Positions 18,621-27,900 of a stretch of DNA of 64,000 bases are shown here, piece after piece; position 1 is the stretch's first letter; every line of letters starts with the position of its first letter. Below the pieces are notes generated by a model that saw only the letters and a list, made by a program, of their open reading frames with translations, made no database searches and had not been told where the DNA came from. The stretch spans positions 1-64,000 of the forward strand of contig NZ_JNXI01000030.1 of the NCBI RefSeq assembly GCF_000717055.1, in the 5' to 3' direction. This DNA is from Streptomyces iakyrus. GTDB lineage: Bacteria; Actinomycetota; Actinomycetes; Streptomycetales; Streptomycetaceae. A program made the translations under genes and the position numbers.

Positions 18621-20645
18621 ATGACTGTCACCCCCGAGGAACCCTGGGCACAGTGCGGGCAGGGCGCGGACCCCGCGACGGCCCCAGAAGGTTGCCCCGG
18701 GGTTCGAATCCCCAGTCACGATGCCTGCCTTGCCCATGTCACGGACGCCGAGCGATCCGCCTACTTCACAACTCTCGGGCCCGGCTCGGACATCGATCAC
18801 CGGGGAACTCCCTTCAGCGACGCCCTTCTCGGAGAACTCCTCGACGCCCTGCGCGATCCCGACACCGACAGGGTCAGCATCGGCGACGCGCACTTCGAGA
18901 CGGCGCAGTTCGACGGGACAGCAGACTTCGACGGCACGGAGTTCAGCAGTGACGCCCGCTTCGAGGGCACCCAGTTCCGTGGTGCGGCCCGCTTCAACGG
19001 GGTGCGATTCGGCGGCTACACCGCGTTCATCGCGGCGAGTTTCAACGACGGTGGCTGGTTCTTCCAAGCACAGTTCGAGGATGCCGCGCACTTTGAGTTG
19101 GCGCAGTTCAGGGACTCCTCGTTCCTCGCGACCCGATTCGCCGAGGATGCGGGATTCAACGGCACGCGCTTCGGCGGAGACGCCATCTTTCGTGCTGTGC
19201 GCTGCGGCCGTGAGGCTCAGTTCGTCGGCACGCAGTTCGGCGGAGAGGCTCAGTTCGACGAAGTCGAAGTCGTCGGCGAGGCCGCCTTCGTGGAAGCGAA
19301 GTTCGCAGGCCGTGCCCGGTCCATGGCGGCTCGGTTCGACGGTGGCGCGAGGTTCGACAGAACACGATTCGCCGAGGACGCGCTGTTCCAGGGAGCGCAG
19401 TTCAACGGTCGCGCGTGGTTTCATGGGGCTCACATCGGCACGGGAGTCTCGTTCGCGAACGCCCAATTCCCCGGCATCCCCGATCTGGGGCCTCTGGTCT
19501 GCGGGGGCTGGGTGGACCTGTCCACGGCCCTGTTCACCGTCCCGTTCACACTCCGCGTCGTCGCACGCAGCCTGACCTGTGCCCGCACGCAGTGGGAGCA
19601 GACGGCAACCCTGCGAGTGCGCTATGCGACCGTCGATCTCACCAGCGCGGTACTGAACGCCCCGCTGGCGGTCATCGCCGACCCCAGCTCCGTCGAGCCG
19701 GACGACAGCCCACTCGCCGACCTTCCGCCCACGGTTGCGGTGACGTCGGTGCAGGGACTGGACGCCGCCCACCTGGTCCTCACCGACGTAGACCTGAGCG
19801 ACTGCGTGTTCTCCGGGGCCTTCCACTTGGACCAGCTACGGTTGGAGGGCCGCTGCACTTTCGCCTCCACCCCGACGGGTCTCCACCGTCGCTTCCTAGG
19901 GCCTCACTGGTGGACACGACGTCGCACCCTGGCGGAGGAACACCACTGGCGTGCGCAATCCTCCGTCCAGTCGGCCCCGCCGGCCTCGCCCCGGCACTGG
20001 CGTACCAGCCCTCACCACCACGACCCCGGCCTCACCCCCACCCCGGAGACCGTCGCCGCCCTCTACCGCCAACTTCGCAAGGCCCTCGAGGACGGCAAGA
20101 ACGAACCCGGCGCCGCCGACTTCTACTACGGCGAGATGGAGATGCGCCGCCACCACCGCACCTACACCCTGCACGGCGAGCGCGGGCTGCTGTGGGCGTA
20201 CTGGCTGCTGTCCGGATACGGCATGCGCGCTTCACGAGCCCTCGGCTGGCTGGCCCTCGCCATGATGACGACCATCGTCCTGATGATGGGCTTCGGCCTG
20301 CCCCAAAACTCGCCCAAGCAGCGGGCGACCGGTGTGGTCCCGGCCGGCGGAGGAACCGTCACCTTCGCGATCGACAAAGAGGATCCGAAGAACCCCACCG
20401 GCGACCGGTACACGAGCGAACGGTTCGAGAAGGCCCTCAAACTGACCCTCAACTCCGTCGTATTTCACCACGGCCGGCGACTACATCGAGATGACGTCCC
20501 GGTTCACCGAACCCGTCCTGCTCGGTCTCGCCGCCCTCGCAATCCGAGGACGCGTCAAACGCGGCAACTAGTGTGCGTCCGCCGCACTGTGCAGGCTCTT
20601 CCCAGTCAGAGCCAGCTCCGTTCCGTTGCGCGAAGTTCCTCATAA
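18621..20645 (+). CDS. Pentapeptide-repeat-like membrane protein, frameshifted near its C-terminus
   Basis: 674 residues as it stands. The ATG at 18621 begins MTVTPEEPWAQCGQGADP, the usual start of this actinobacterial family; GTG 18600 is an in-frame alternative. Residues ~90-290 are quadrilateral-helix repeats of the A-x-F type (ARFEGTQFRGAARFNGVRF...). A membrane helix (LALAMMTTIVLMMGFGL) lies at ~560-580. After TLNSVVF (near 20467) the family-like sequence continues in another frame: TTAGDYIEMTSRFTEPVLLG, then LAALAIRGRVKRGN with a stop at 20569-20571. The present frame instead runs on as arginine-rich nonsense to 20645. A short deletion or sequencing error at ~20467 has removed the second membrane segment. 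Function of the family is unknown. Confidence 0.7.
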   Translation: MTVTPEEPWAQCGQGADPATAPEGCPGVRIPSHDACLAHVTDAERSAYFTTLGPGSDIDHRGTPFSDALLGELLDALRDPDTDRVSIGDAHFETAQFDGTADFDGTEFSSDARFEGTQFRGAARFNGVRFGGYTAFIAASFNDGGWFFQAQFEDAAHFELAQFRDSSFLATRFAEDAGFNGTRFGGDAIFRAVRCGREAQFVGTQFGGEAQFDEVEVVGEAAFVEAKFAGRARSMAARFDGGARFDRTRFAEDALFQGAQFNGRAWFHGAHIGTGVSFANAQFPGIPDLGPLVCGGWVDLSTALFTVPFTLRVVARSLTCARTQWEQTATLRVRYATVDLTSAVLNAPLAVIADPSSVEPDDSPLADLPPTVAVTSVQGLDAAHLVLTDVDLSDCVFSGAFHLDQLRLEGRCTFASTPTGLHRRFLGPHWWTRRRTLAEEHHWRAQSSVQSAPPASPRHWRTSPHHHDPGLTPTPETVAALYRQLRKALEDGKNEPGAADFYYGEMEMRRHHRTYTLHGERGLLWAYWLLSGYGMRASRALGWLALAMMTTIVLMMGFGLPQNSPKQRATGVVPAGGGTVTFAIDKEDPKNPTGDRYTSERFEKALKLTLNSVVFHHGRRLHRDDVPVHRTRPARSRRPRNPRTRQTRQLVCVRRTVQALPSQSQLRSVARSSS

Positions 20646-20906
20646 AGCGGAACGCCGTGTCTCCTGCTCGTGATCAGCCGTACTTCGTGATTAGACATCG
20701 TCGTCCTAACGGGCCGCAAAAGGCGCGCAGTTTACCGCCAAACGGCAGCCCTGAGGACAGATGTTGCTAGGACGGAGAACGTGTGCGCGGGCTGAGCGAG
20801 GCTGAGCAACGAGGAGCCAGGCAACAGAAGGCAGGAAGCCAGCGATCACACCCGCGCCCTGCCCCAGGCATCCGAATCCGACCCGTCTACGACAAGGGAC
20901 GAGAAC
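20572..20906. other. Gene-free stretch
   Basis: After the ancestral stop of the pentapeptide gene (20571) no gene-like translation is visible on either strand until the GTG at 20907. It presumably carries the promoter for the two small DUF6907-like genes, but no confident -35/-10 pair was recognised. Confidence 0.4.
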
Positions 20907-21494
20907 GTGAGCATCGCCGTATCAACGACGGACAGCAGCAGCACCAAGGACTTCACCGCCCTCAAGAATGACGGGCAGCTCTGCGCCGTCCACCCGGACT
21001 GGTGCACTGAGACCGGTGTCCACGACGACCACTTCGGAGCCAGGCATGTCGTCATGGGCAATGACGACCACGAGCTTCTGGACGCGCGTTTGCTGGACTT
21101 CTCGGGTTCCGACCCGGTCATAGGGCTGGGTGAGAAGGACACGGACGCGATCGAGGCCCGCGCGAAGGCGAAGGAGCTCCGCATGTTCGCCGATGCCCTT
21201 GAGGCCCTCGCGGACACGATGGATGCCTCCACCAATAGCGAGCCGCCAAATGGTTCGGACGCGATCTCCTGCCCCGACGGCGTCTCTTTCTGTACGGGAG
21301 ACCCGGCGGACCACGAGGACCCGAACGGGCACTTTCACCACGGCCCGTTCACCGCCATGGGCGCCCACCGCCCGTACGCTGGACGGCACAGGGACGGCAT
21401 CATGGCGTTCCACCTGTCCCAGGTCAACGACGAAGCGCCCGGACTGGACTTCGTGGCCGGCGGCGACTGGCCGACGCTCAGCCTCGGGGGGTAG
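20907..21494 (+). CDS. DUF6907-like small protein
   Basis: 195 residues from GTG 20907. The N-terminal part has a HPDWCTETGVHDDH cysteine/histidine signature, and a second CPDGVSFCTGDPADHEDP segment lies near residue 131. Such CPxWCTxxH motifs mark a family of small actinobacterial proteins (DUF6907 and relatives) often seen on integrated elements and near regulators; their function is not known. The middle (residues ~75-110) is helical. It is followed after 17 bases by another protein with the same signature, so the two are probably co-transcribed. Confidence 0.6.
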   Translation: MSIAVSTTDSSSTKDFTALKNDGQLCAVHPDWCTETGVHDDHFGARHVVMGNDDHELLDARLLDFSGSDPVIGLGEKDTDAIEARAKAKELRMFADALEALADTMDASTNSEPPNGSDAISCPDGVSFCTGDPADHEDPNGHFHHGPFTAMGAHRPYAGRHRDGIMAFHLSQVNDEAPGLDFVAGGDWPTLSLGG

Positions 21495-21511
21495 ACGAAC
21501 TGATCAGCGAC

Positions 21512-22039
21512 ATGAGCGTGCACCTGGCGAAGCTCCGGGCAGCACGTACGCAGTTCGCTGGCCTGATGTCCGGGCAGACCATCGAGACCGCGGCAACGGC
21601 CGGCCGCACTTGGACGTACGACGACAGGTACGGTACCCGGCACACCGTCACGTGTCCGTCCTGGTGCACGGTGGATCACTCCGACGACATGGATGGAACG
21701 CGCCACCCGGCCGACGTCCACCACCAGCTGTACGGCACTGTGGCCCACGCCGAATACACCGAGGGCTACGAGGACTACAAGTCCTGGCAGCTGCTCTGCG
21801 CGCACCTCGCCGTGAGTCCGGACTCAACAGTCAGCCCGGCCTACCGCGTCCCGCACGTTCTGGTGGAAGTGGCTGCCGACATGTACACCCGTCCGATGGA
21901 TCCCGACCAGCTGGCCGAGTTCATCGAGACGGTGGCCGGGCAGCTGGAAGAGCTTCGCGCGATGCACCCCCGGCTCGCCGCAGCGCGCGCCGAATGGGCC
22001 GCACGGCCCCACACGACCACCAACGCCGAGGCCGCGTAA
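21512..22039 (+). CDS. DUF6907-like small protein, second of a pair
   Basis: 175 residues from ATG 21512. It contains HTVTCPSWCTVDHSDDMDG at about residues 45-63, the family signature, then a pattern of short strands and a C-terminal helix pair (DQLAEFIETVAGQLEELRAM...). Shares the signature with the gene just upstream but little else, so they are distant paralogues or functional partners. No enzyme motif is visible and the role is unknown. It ends 234 bases before the RNase P RNA fragment. Confidence 0.6.
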   Translation: MSVHLAKLRAARTQFAGLMSGQTIETAATAGRTWTYDDRYGTRHTVTCPSWCTVDHSDDMDGTRHPADVHHQLYGTVAHAEYTEGYEDYKSWQLLCAHLAVSPDSTVSPAYRVPHVLVEVAADMYTRPMDPDQLAEFIETVAGQLEELRAMHPRLAAARAEWAARPHTTTNAEAA

Positions 22040-22218
22040 TCGCCGGTCCAAGGCCACCCCGAGGACTGCGATCCGCTCCCTACGTCATGGTCCGACGGCT
22101 GACGCGAATGCCCAGCCCAGAGGCATCGCCCGCCCCTCCGCTCCAGGGACTTTCAGGGTTGTCCGAGGGACTTCCGAGGGTCTTTCCGCCGCGTAACGCG
22201 GCAAGCCCCCGAAAGACC

Positions 22219-22255
22219 GGAAAGGGCCCTCCGTTCCAGATCAGAGGCCCTTTCC
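22219..22255 (-). terminator. Strong hairpin, probable rnpB terminator
   Basis: GGAAAGGGCC (22219-22228) and GGCCCTTTCC (22246-22255) form a perfect ten-base stem. Read on the minus strand it lies ~18 bases beyond the 3' end of the RNase P RNA fragment at 22273-22308, where that gene's terminator would be expected. Confidence 0.6.
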
Positions 22256-22272
22256 AAGGCAAAGCCGCAGGT

Positions 22273-22308
22273 AGCGGCAGACGAGTCGGGCTGTACGCCG
22301 GGTTCTGC
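22273..22308 (-). ncRNA. rnpB: Detached 3' end of RNase P RNA (rnpB fragment)
   Basis: On the minus strand this reads GCAGAACCCGGCGTACAGCC then CGACTCGTCTGCCGCT, which I recognise as the 3' terminal segment of actinobacterial RNase P RNA. The sequence directly 5' of it (plus-strand 22309 onward) does not continue as rnpB, so only about 36 bases are present, with the likely native terminator still attached. This is the pattern left when an element integrates at the 3' end of a structural RNA gene or when a rearrangement breaks there. It cannot act as RNase P RNA by itself. Confidence 0.6.
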
Positions 22309-22483
22309 ATTCGAGGCAGGATGGCAGAACAGGTGACGAGCTGGACGGCGGGCACGATGCAAATTTCGCCACAGCATCCGGACGGGCGGCTTCTCCGGCC
22401 GGCAGCCTCGGCGAACGGGCTCCCGCTCGTCAAACAGCAGCACCTTGTCCCGAACAGTTCAGCAGCACACGAACCACCCAACC

Positions 22484-22891
22484 AGCACGGTACAGGTCAC
22501 CACAGATGACAACGCGTGCTGACAGGTGTTCCAACGGGCGAACTCCACAGCGTTTCGCACCACCAGACGGCATCAAAGTATGGGTTGACACCACATGGGG
22601 CGACGCTGCAGCAGTTCCTAGCCTGTGCAGCACCCAAAGCACCCTCGTCCGCGCCCGGAAGTGACCGATATGACCGCACCCGCAGCGCCCGCTCCAACCC
22701 TCCGTCAGATGCGGAAAGTTGTAGCAGCGAGCTTCATAGGAACAACAATCGACTGGTACGACAACTCATTCGATCGGGGCTAGGACCTGCGGTTTTCCAT
22801 GATTCCGGCCCTCGGAGTCAGCACGGAACCAGCACGGGGTTGGCGGCGTGCTGACTCGGTGCTGGCGGCGCCTGCGTCGCGGCGCGCTCCA
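22484..22891 (+). repeat. Long imperfect direct repeat, copy 2
   Basis: Matches 7286-7691 in the same orientation over ~408 bases. Near its right end GAGTCAGCACG (22815-22825) and CGTGCTGACTC (22847-22857) form a perfect eleven-base inverted repeat with an inner AACC/GGTT pair, a plausible terminator hairpin; copy 1 has a slightly imperfect version. It starts 175 bases right of the rnpB fragment. Confidence 0.85.
22670..22783 (+). pseudogene. Truncated MFS (MHS-type) transporter N-terminus, copy 2
   Basis: Same 37-codon frame as at 7473: MTAPAA..., RKVVAASFIGTTIDWYDNSF, stop. Compared with copy 1 it has three silent changes and two replacements (Ala/Pro at codon 7 and Ser/Gly before the stop). 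The shared truncation point and mostly silent differences suggest a common truncated ancestor, with possible retention of the short frame. A full-length transporter is not present. Confidence 0.6.
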
Positions 22892-23086
22892 TTGGCCCGG
22901 TCGGCATCCGCGCATGGTTGCTCAGTGTCACCAACGGCTTGAGCTGACAGTGAGATACCGACACGGTGCCTTCGTCCTCTTGACCTGCCAAGCGGACCGA
23001 TGATCGTGTGCCCGCCCTGCTGAGGCAACGCAAGCGCCCATGCGCACTTGCGTGCGCCCATACCTGCGCTCGTACGGTGCCGAGCC

Positions 23087-24472
23087 ATGTCAGCATCTGT
23101 GGAAGAGGTACTCGACCGGCTCAGCACAGAGATCTCCGTGCGTACCAATTCGACCGCCGCTCTGGTTACGGACATGGACAAGGCGGCCACCTCCATCGAT
23201 CGACATCGCGCACGAAAGCAGGACGAGAAGGAGCCGAGTTCCCGCAAGCCCGAACTCGGGCCGTTACAAGGCGCCGACCGGCAGGATCTCGTCTCGACCC
23301 CCTGGAATCTGCTGAGCGTTTTCGCGCGAGCGACCACCCTCGCCCGTCATGGACGCGGTAGAGGGCTGGCCGAACACTGGCAAGGACTGAAGTATTGCCA
23401 GGCCATGGCCGCCGGTCCCAGCGGCCACCTGGCCCTCACCGACGACGGCCAGAGCCCGGAACTCTCCTACAGGGCCATGCAGGCACGGGAACTGGGGCGG
23501 GCTTTCGGACTCGCGGTCGCCGAACGCACTGTGCGGAACCGCTTCCCCGACCACATGGTCTCCACGCTGGACGCGGAAGCCATACTCCTGGCGGGCTTCG
23601 CACGCTCCGGCCCTCGACCGTCCTTGGGCGCCAGGCCGCGGCCCGACTTCTTCATCGAAGCATGGCGCCCGGGCAGGCGGTCTCGTGTCTTCGTAGTGAC
23701 GGTCAACGGCAACCACCAGAAGGCCACCAAGCGCACCGCCAAGGCCGACCGCTCAGCATTCCAGCAGCTGGCCAGGGGCAGCGAGCGCGCCGAGCACTTC
23801 CACCTTGCCGAGTGGAACACCACGCCGTGCCTCTTGATGTCCACGGAACTACTCGCGCTGGACGGAATCACCGTCAACGCTCTGCAGGCACCAGGCGAAG
23901 GACTGCTGCCCGCGAGGCCGGCCACAGGGCGAGGGAGCGCGGACGCAGTGCTGTCGGAGCGGAACCTCGCGTATGCCGGTGCGGTGAAGGTACCTGCCGA
24001 CGGCGGCCAGGGACGGATCCAGGACGGGTTCCTCGTCCCCCGCAAGGAGCTCGGCTGGTATGGCCAGTTGCTCGCGCGCACTGGAGCGGCCGGCCAGCTG
24101 GCCTTCGCCGGCGCGGGCACCGAGATCGCCCAGTACCTGACCGAGAAGCAGGGCCACAAGCACTACAAGCAGCAGACGTTCGCCGGTTCGTCCAGCGTCC
24201 GGGACGCGCGGCACAAGATAGGGCCGACCGTGTACGTCGGAACCGATCAAGTCTTCCGACTCAACCGGATCCGTGTCGAGGCTTTCTCCGGGATATCCGA
24301 GGAACTGTACGAGCTCCTCATCAAGGGGCAGGTCGAGGAGTACCGGAGCCGGGCGTACGAGTTGCGCGACACCTACCCGACCAGCACCACAGCCTCGCTC
24401 TGGGGTCCCGTTTCCTTCGGCACCGACGGTACGGTGATGGCCCTGCGCGTGCTGCCGATGAACGAGACGTAG
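23087..24472 (+). CDS. Unrecognised protein, possible degenerate nuclease-like core
   Basis: 461 residues from ATG 23087 (SASVEEVLDRL...); upstream in-frame starts give no family-like sequence. I do not recognise the protein. The middle reads TLDAEAILLAGFARSGPRP, then RPDFFIEAW and VFVVTVNGNHQ. The order RPDF...(strand) resembles proteins in which RPDF is followed by a VEAKG strand of a PD-(D/E)xK fold; here the EAK position reads TVNG, so catalysis of that type looks unlikely. It sits alone on the plus strand between the repeat and a hairpin that separates it from the convergent E1-JAB-patatin operon. Its place in the island is the only hint of function. Confidence 0.6.
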   Translation: MSASVEEVLDRLSTEISVRTNSTAALVTDMDKAATSIDRHRARKQDEKEPSSRKPELGPLQGADRQDLVSTPWNLLSVFARATTLARHGRGRGLAEHWQGLKYCQAMAAGPSGHLALTDDGQSPELSYRAMQARELGRAFGLAVAERTVRNRFPDHMVSTLDAEAILLAGFARSGPRPSLGARPRPDFFIEAWRPGRRSRVFVVTVNGNHQKATKRTAKADRSAFQQLARGSERAEHFHLAEWNTTPCLLMSTELLALDGITVNALQAPGEGLLPARPATGRGSADAVLSERNLAYAGAVKVPADGGQGRIQDGFLVPRKELGWYGQLLARTGAAGQLAFAGAGTEIAQYLTEKQGHKHYKQQTFAGSSSVRDARHKIGPTVYVGTDQVFRLNRIRVEAFSGISEELYELLIKGQVEEYRSRAYELRDTYPTSTTASLWGPVSFGTDGTVMALRVLPMNET

Positions 24473-24604
24473 TTCCATGGGATCCAAGGAGCGCGCCATA
24501 GTCCGTGTTTTACGGCAGCCGAGCTCGAGGAGCAGTCGCGACGGTCCTTCGCCATCGCGGGACTACGGGCAGGTTCTGGAGCTGTCTTGAACGTCCATGG
24601 CCTA

Positions 24605-24628
24605 GGGGCGGCCCATGACGGCCGCCCC
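24605..24628. terminator. Hairpin between convergent genes
   Basis: GGGGCGGCC (24605-24613) and GGCCGCCCC (24620-24628) form a perfect nine-base stem with a six-base loop, placed between a plus-strand gene ending at 24472 and a possible minus-strand gene ending at 24639. A bidirectional terminator is likely. Confidence 0.55.
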
Positions 24629-24638
24629 ACAGCGGCGG

Positions 24639-24887
24639 CTACTGCTGACGTCTGCTCACGTGCGACGCAGCAGTCATGCCAGCGCCGTAAGTGAAGGCAA
24701 GGACGGCGCCGCCAGAAGCTGCGGCGGTGAGGGGGGTCTGGCCAAGAGCAACGAAGCCGATCCCCACAACCAGCCCAGTGATGACAGATACCAGAGCGAC
24801 GACAACAACGTGATACACGCGGTGGTCGCAGGTAGAAGAGGTGGCAGACAAGTAGGGCCCTCCCATACTCCGTCGGAGCGCCGTCAC
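24639..24887 (-). CDS. Small putative two-TM protein
   Basis: Up to 82 residues from GTG 24887, or 75 from ATG 24866. Two hydrophobic segments are visible: VYHVVVVALVSVITGLVVGI and an alanine/glycine-rich one (LTAAASGGAVLAFTYGAGM). Small two-helix proteins of this kind are common next to Streptomyces NTPase and defence genes. No strong ribosome-binding site supports either start, and it could be fortuitous. It lies downstream of the E1-JAB-patatin gene on the same strand. Confidence 0.4.
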   Translation of the reverse strand: MTALRRSMGGPYLSATSSTCDHRVYHVVVVALVSVITGLVVGIGFVALGQTPLTAAASGGAVLAFTYGAGMTAASHVSRRQQ

Positions 24888-24980
24888 CTGAGTCCGGGCA
24901 GGGTTCAGCCTGCGCTGGATTCACGTCACAGCGTCGCCGCCCAGCGGGCGTCGCAACAGGAGAGCGCCGGCCAGGCGCGC

Positions 24981-27900
24981 CTATTGCTCCTCAGCTGGAG
25001 CACTGTGGCGGTTGGCCATCATCACCGATGCACCGTGCCTTTCAAGGATCTCGTTAACCACGGCCATCATAGCCAACGCCACTGACAACCATGCGAGTTG
25101 GTGCGCTCTCCTTGGTAGGCCAAGTTCTGACCAGCATCGGCCCTCGCTACCGCCTCCCCGCGTTCCCTCCCGCCCTTCCTGGGTCCGCGCCCGCTGCACG
25201 AGCAATGGTCGCGTGCTGGGAGGTGGACAGGCACATCGGCAGACGGTGCGCATGAGTTGTTCGCCGCGGGTGGTGATGGCGTGAAAGTGGGTGCGGCTCA
25301 TGGCAGCGAAGTTGGTGGGGTACGTGGCGACGGTGCTGCGGGGGACGAGGGCGGCGGGCGGTGCTGGGCGGCGGTCGTCTTTCATGCCGAGGTAGGCCAA
25401 GGCGAAGCCGTCGATGCGTCCGCTCGCGGCCCATTCGTGCAGGCGGGAGCGGGCGGAGTCCTGGGCTTTGCGGGGGACGGCGGCGAAGGATCGGTTGAGG
25501 CGTCCGGCCATGAAGTGTGGTGCCTTCAGGGTGAGGTCGCCCAGGCCGGCGTCGCAGGCGCTGATGAAGGGCACGTCGTAGACGTGTGGGGTGTGGTGGG
25601 GTGAGCGGCCTGGTTCGCGGACGGACAGGCCAAGGTTGTCGTAGACGCCGCCGTCCGTGAGCAGCACGGTGTGCTGCTCGTGGTGTCCGTCGCGGTGCTG
25701 GAAGGTGAAGGTGCGTTCCAGAGCCGGCAGGAGGGCGGGGTAGGCGGCGGAGGCGGCCACGGCGGTGGCGACGCGGATGGGTTCGGTGATGGTGCCGTAG
25801 CGGGAGCAGCCGCTGCGGGCGCTGCCGAAGCGGACGGCGTTGGTGGTGGCCAGGTCGGTGGCGGTGAGGACGACGTCGAGGCCTGGATGGGTGACGTCGG
25901 CCATGGTCTTGGCGCCGAAGGCCTTGTCCGTGAGGAGGCCGGCCAGGGCGTCGGTACGGTTGGCGGGTCGGGCGACGCTGATGTCAGTGCCACGGGTGAA
26001 GAGTTGGCGGGGGCCTGCGCAGGCGGCCGTGGTTAGGTTGCGGGCAACTGCAGAGGGCTTGAACGCCCGGCGTGCGATATCCAGTTGCATGCCGGAGCGC
26101 AGGAGGTCGGTGGTGTGGGCGTCGAAGTCGTTGAAATCTTGGGGGCCGTAGGCCCACAGGGCGGCGAGGAGGGAGCCGCCAGAGATGCCGGAGACGACGC
26201 GGATGCGGTCGAGGAGGTCGCAGTCGTGCAGGGCGCGCAGGCAGCCGAGGTGGAAGGCGGCCGGTGGGGTGGTGGCTGCGGTGGTGCGGGTGGCGAGGCG
26301 GGCGTAGAGGTTGGGCGCGTCTGCGGTGGTGAGCCATTTGTGCCAGACGGGTTGGGGTCCTCCGGCGATCAGGACGAGGGCGCGGGCGGGGGCGTCGTCG
26401 AGGGGCAGGGTGAGCTGTTCAATGGCCGTGCGGTCGGTGGCGCTGGGCAGGGCTGCGGAGTGGGGGTGGGTGTGCCACAGGCCGAGGAAGCGGCTGGTGT
26501 TGCCGGTCGCCTGCCGACGGGCGGCGAGGTGGCGGGCGACGCCGTCCAAGCCGTGCTGGAAATAGGACTCGGTCAGCAGGGAGTCCGGGGGCGGGCCGGT
26601 GGCCTCGTCGACGTAGATGATGCCGGTGGAGTCGTCGATGGCACCCAGGAGCATGCCGCCGGTTTCGACGCGGGGGCCGCGGACGCGGGCGCCGCGGCGG
26701 GCTTCGGCGCGCATCTCGGCGAGGGCGGCGGGGGCGATTCGGACGTCGTAGCCGGTGGCGTCGTCGGTGACGGTCGTGTCGTTGGGCCAGGTCAGCCAGC
26801 GCGGTCCGGCGGGCTGGGTGTCGGTGGGGCCACCCGGTGTGCGGACGGCCAGGGCGGCCATGGTGTACCGGTCTCCGGGGGTGTTCAGGGCGTGGAGGAT
26901 GCCGGTCATGAGCTGTCCGCCCAGGGCGGTGACATCGGCGGCCGAGCCGGTGAAGGTGGCGTCCGAGCAGCCGGGTTCGGGTTGGAAGAGCTCGGTGCGG
27001 GGTTCGGTGGGGAAGAAGTCCTCGGCCAGATCTGCCAGGGCACCGGTGGGGTCGGTGCGGGCGGCCAGGGCGGTGCGGCGCAGCACGCCGGTGCCGCCGC
27101 CGGTGGCACCTCGAAGCGAGAGCACGGCGATGCCGCGGGTGGCCTGGTGGCCGATCATCACGGTGGCGAGGTGGGGCCAGGGTGCGGGGTCGGTGCGGCG
27201 GGCACGCTCGAGGTAGGCCCGCACGACGCGGTTGGCGGTGCAGTCCAGGATCAGATCGAAGGAGTGCACGTCGAGGCCGGGAAGGGCGCGGGTGATGTCG
27301 ACGCTGACGGGTTCGATGCGGGTGGTGTGCGGGGCGATCTGGTTGAGGCGGTCGGCGAGAACGGCGGCCTTGGGGTGGCCGATATCGGCATCGGTGTAGG
27401 GCTGGCGGGCCTGGATGCCGGGGTTCACGTTGGCGGAGTCGACGAGGGTGATATGGGTGGCACCGCCGCGGGCGCAGATGTCGGCGGTGGGGGCGCCGAG
27501 GGCGCCGGCGCCCAGGACGAGGATGCGTTTGCCGTGCAGCCAGGCTGCCGGGGTGTGGTCGCGGCGGACGGTGACTTCGGGGCGGGCCTCGTCGAGGCGG
27601 AGCCACTCGGTGGTCAGGGTGTCGAGCCACTCTTCGCCGATCTGCATGAGTTCGTCGCCAAGTTCGGGCAGTCCGCGGTCGACGTAGGCCGTGTTGGCGT
27701 AGCGGGTGAGCTGGTCGGCGAAGTCGGGCAGGTGCCAGGCCACCAGGTGGGTGCGGCGTGGCCCGAGATACCCCTGGAGGGGGTGCCGAGCAGCAGGTGG
27801 ACCGGGGCGAGCAGATGCGGTTCGCCGTCCGGGACGCTCTCGTCGGCCGGGGTGTGCAGGCGGCGGTTGTGGCTGGCGGTCAGGCCGATTAGGCCAAGGA

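Noticed and set aside
18699..18713. GGGGTTCGAATCCCC looks like a tRNA T-arm
   Set aside because: It lies inside the pentapeptide-protein coding region, where the codons spell the family-conserved PGVRIPSHDACL. No acceptor stem, anticodon arm or D-arm surrounds it.
18378..19826. Long minus-strand open frame opposite the pentapeptide gene
   Set aside because: Its repetitive ELR/AVE composition simply mirrors the AxF repeats on the other strand.
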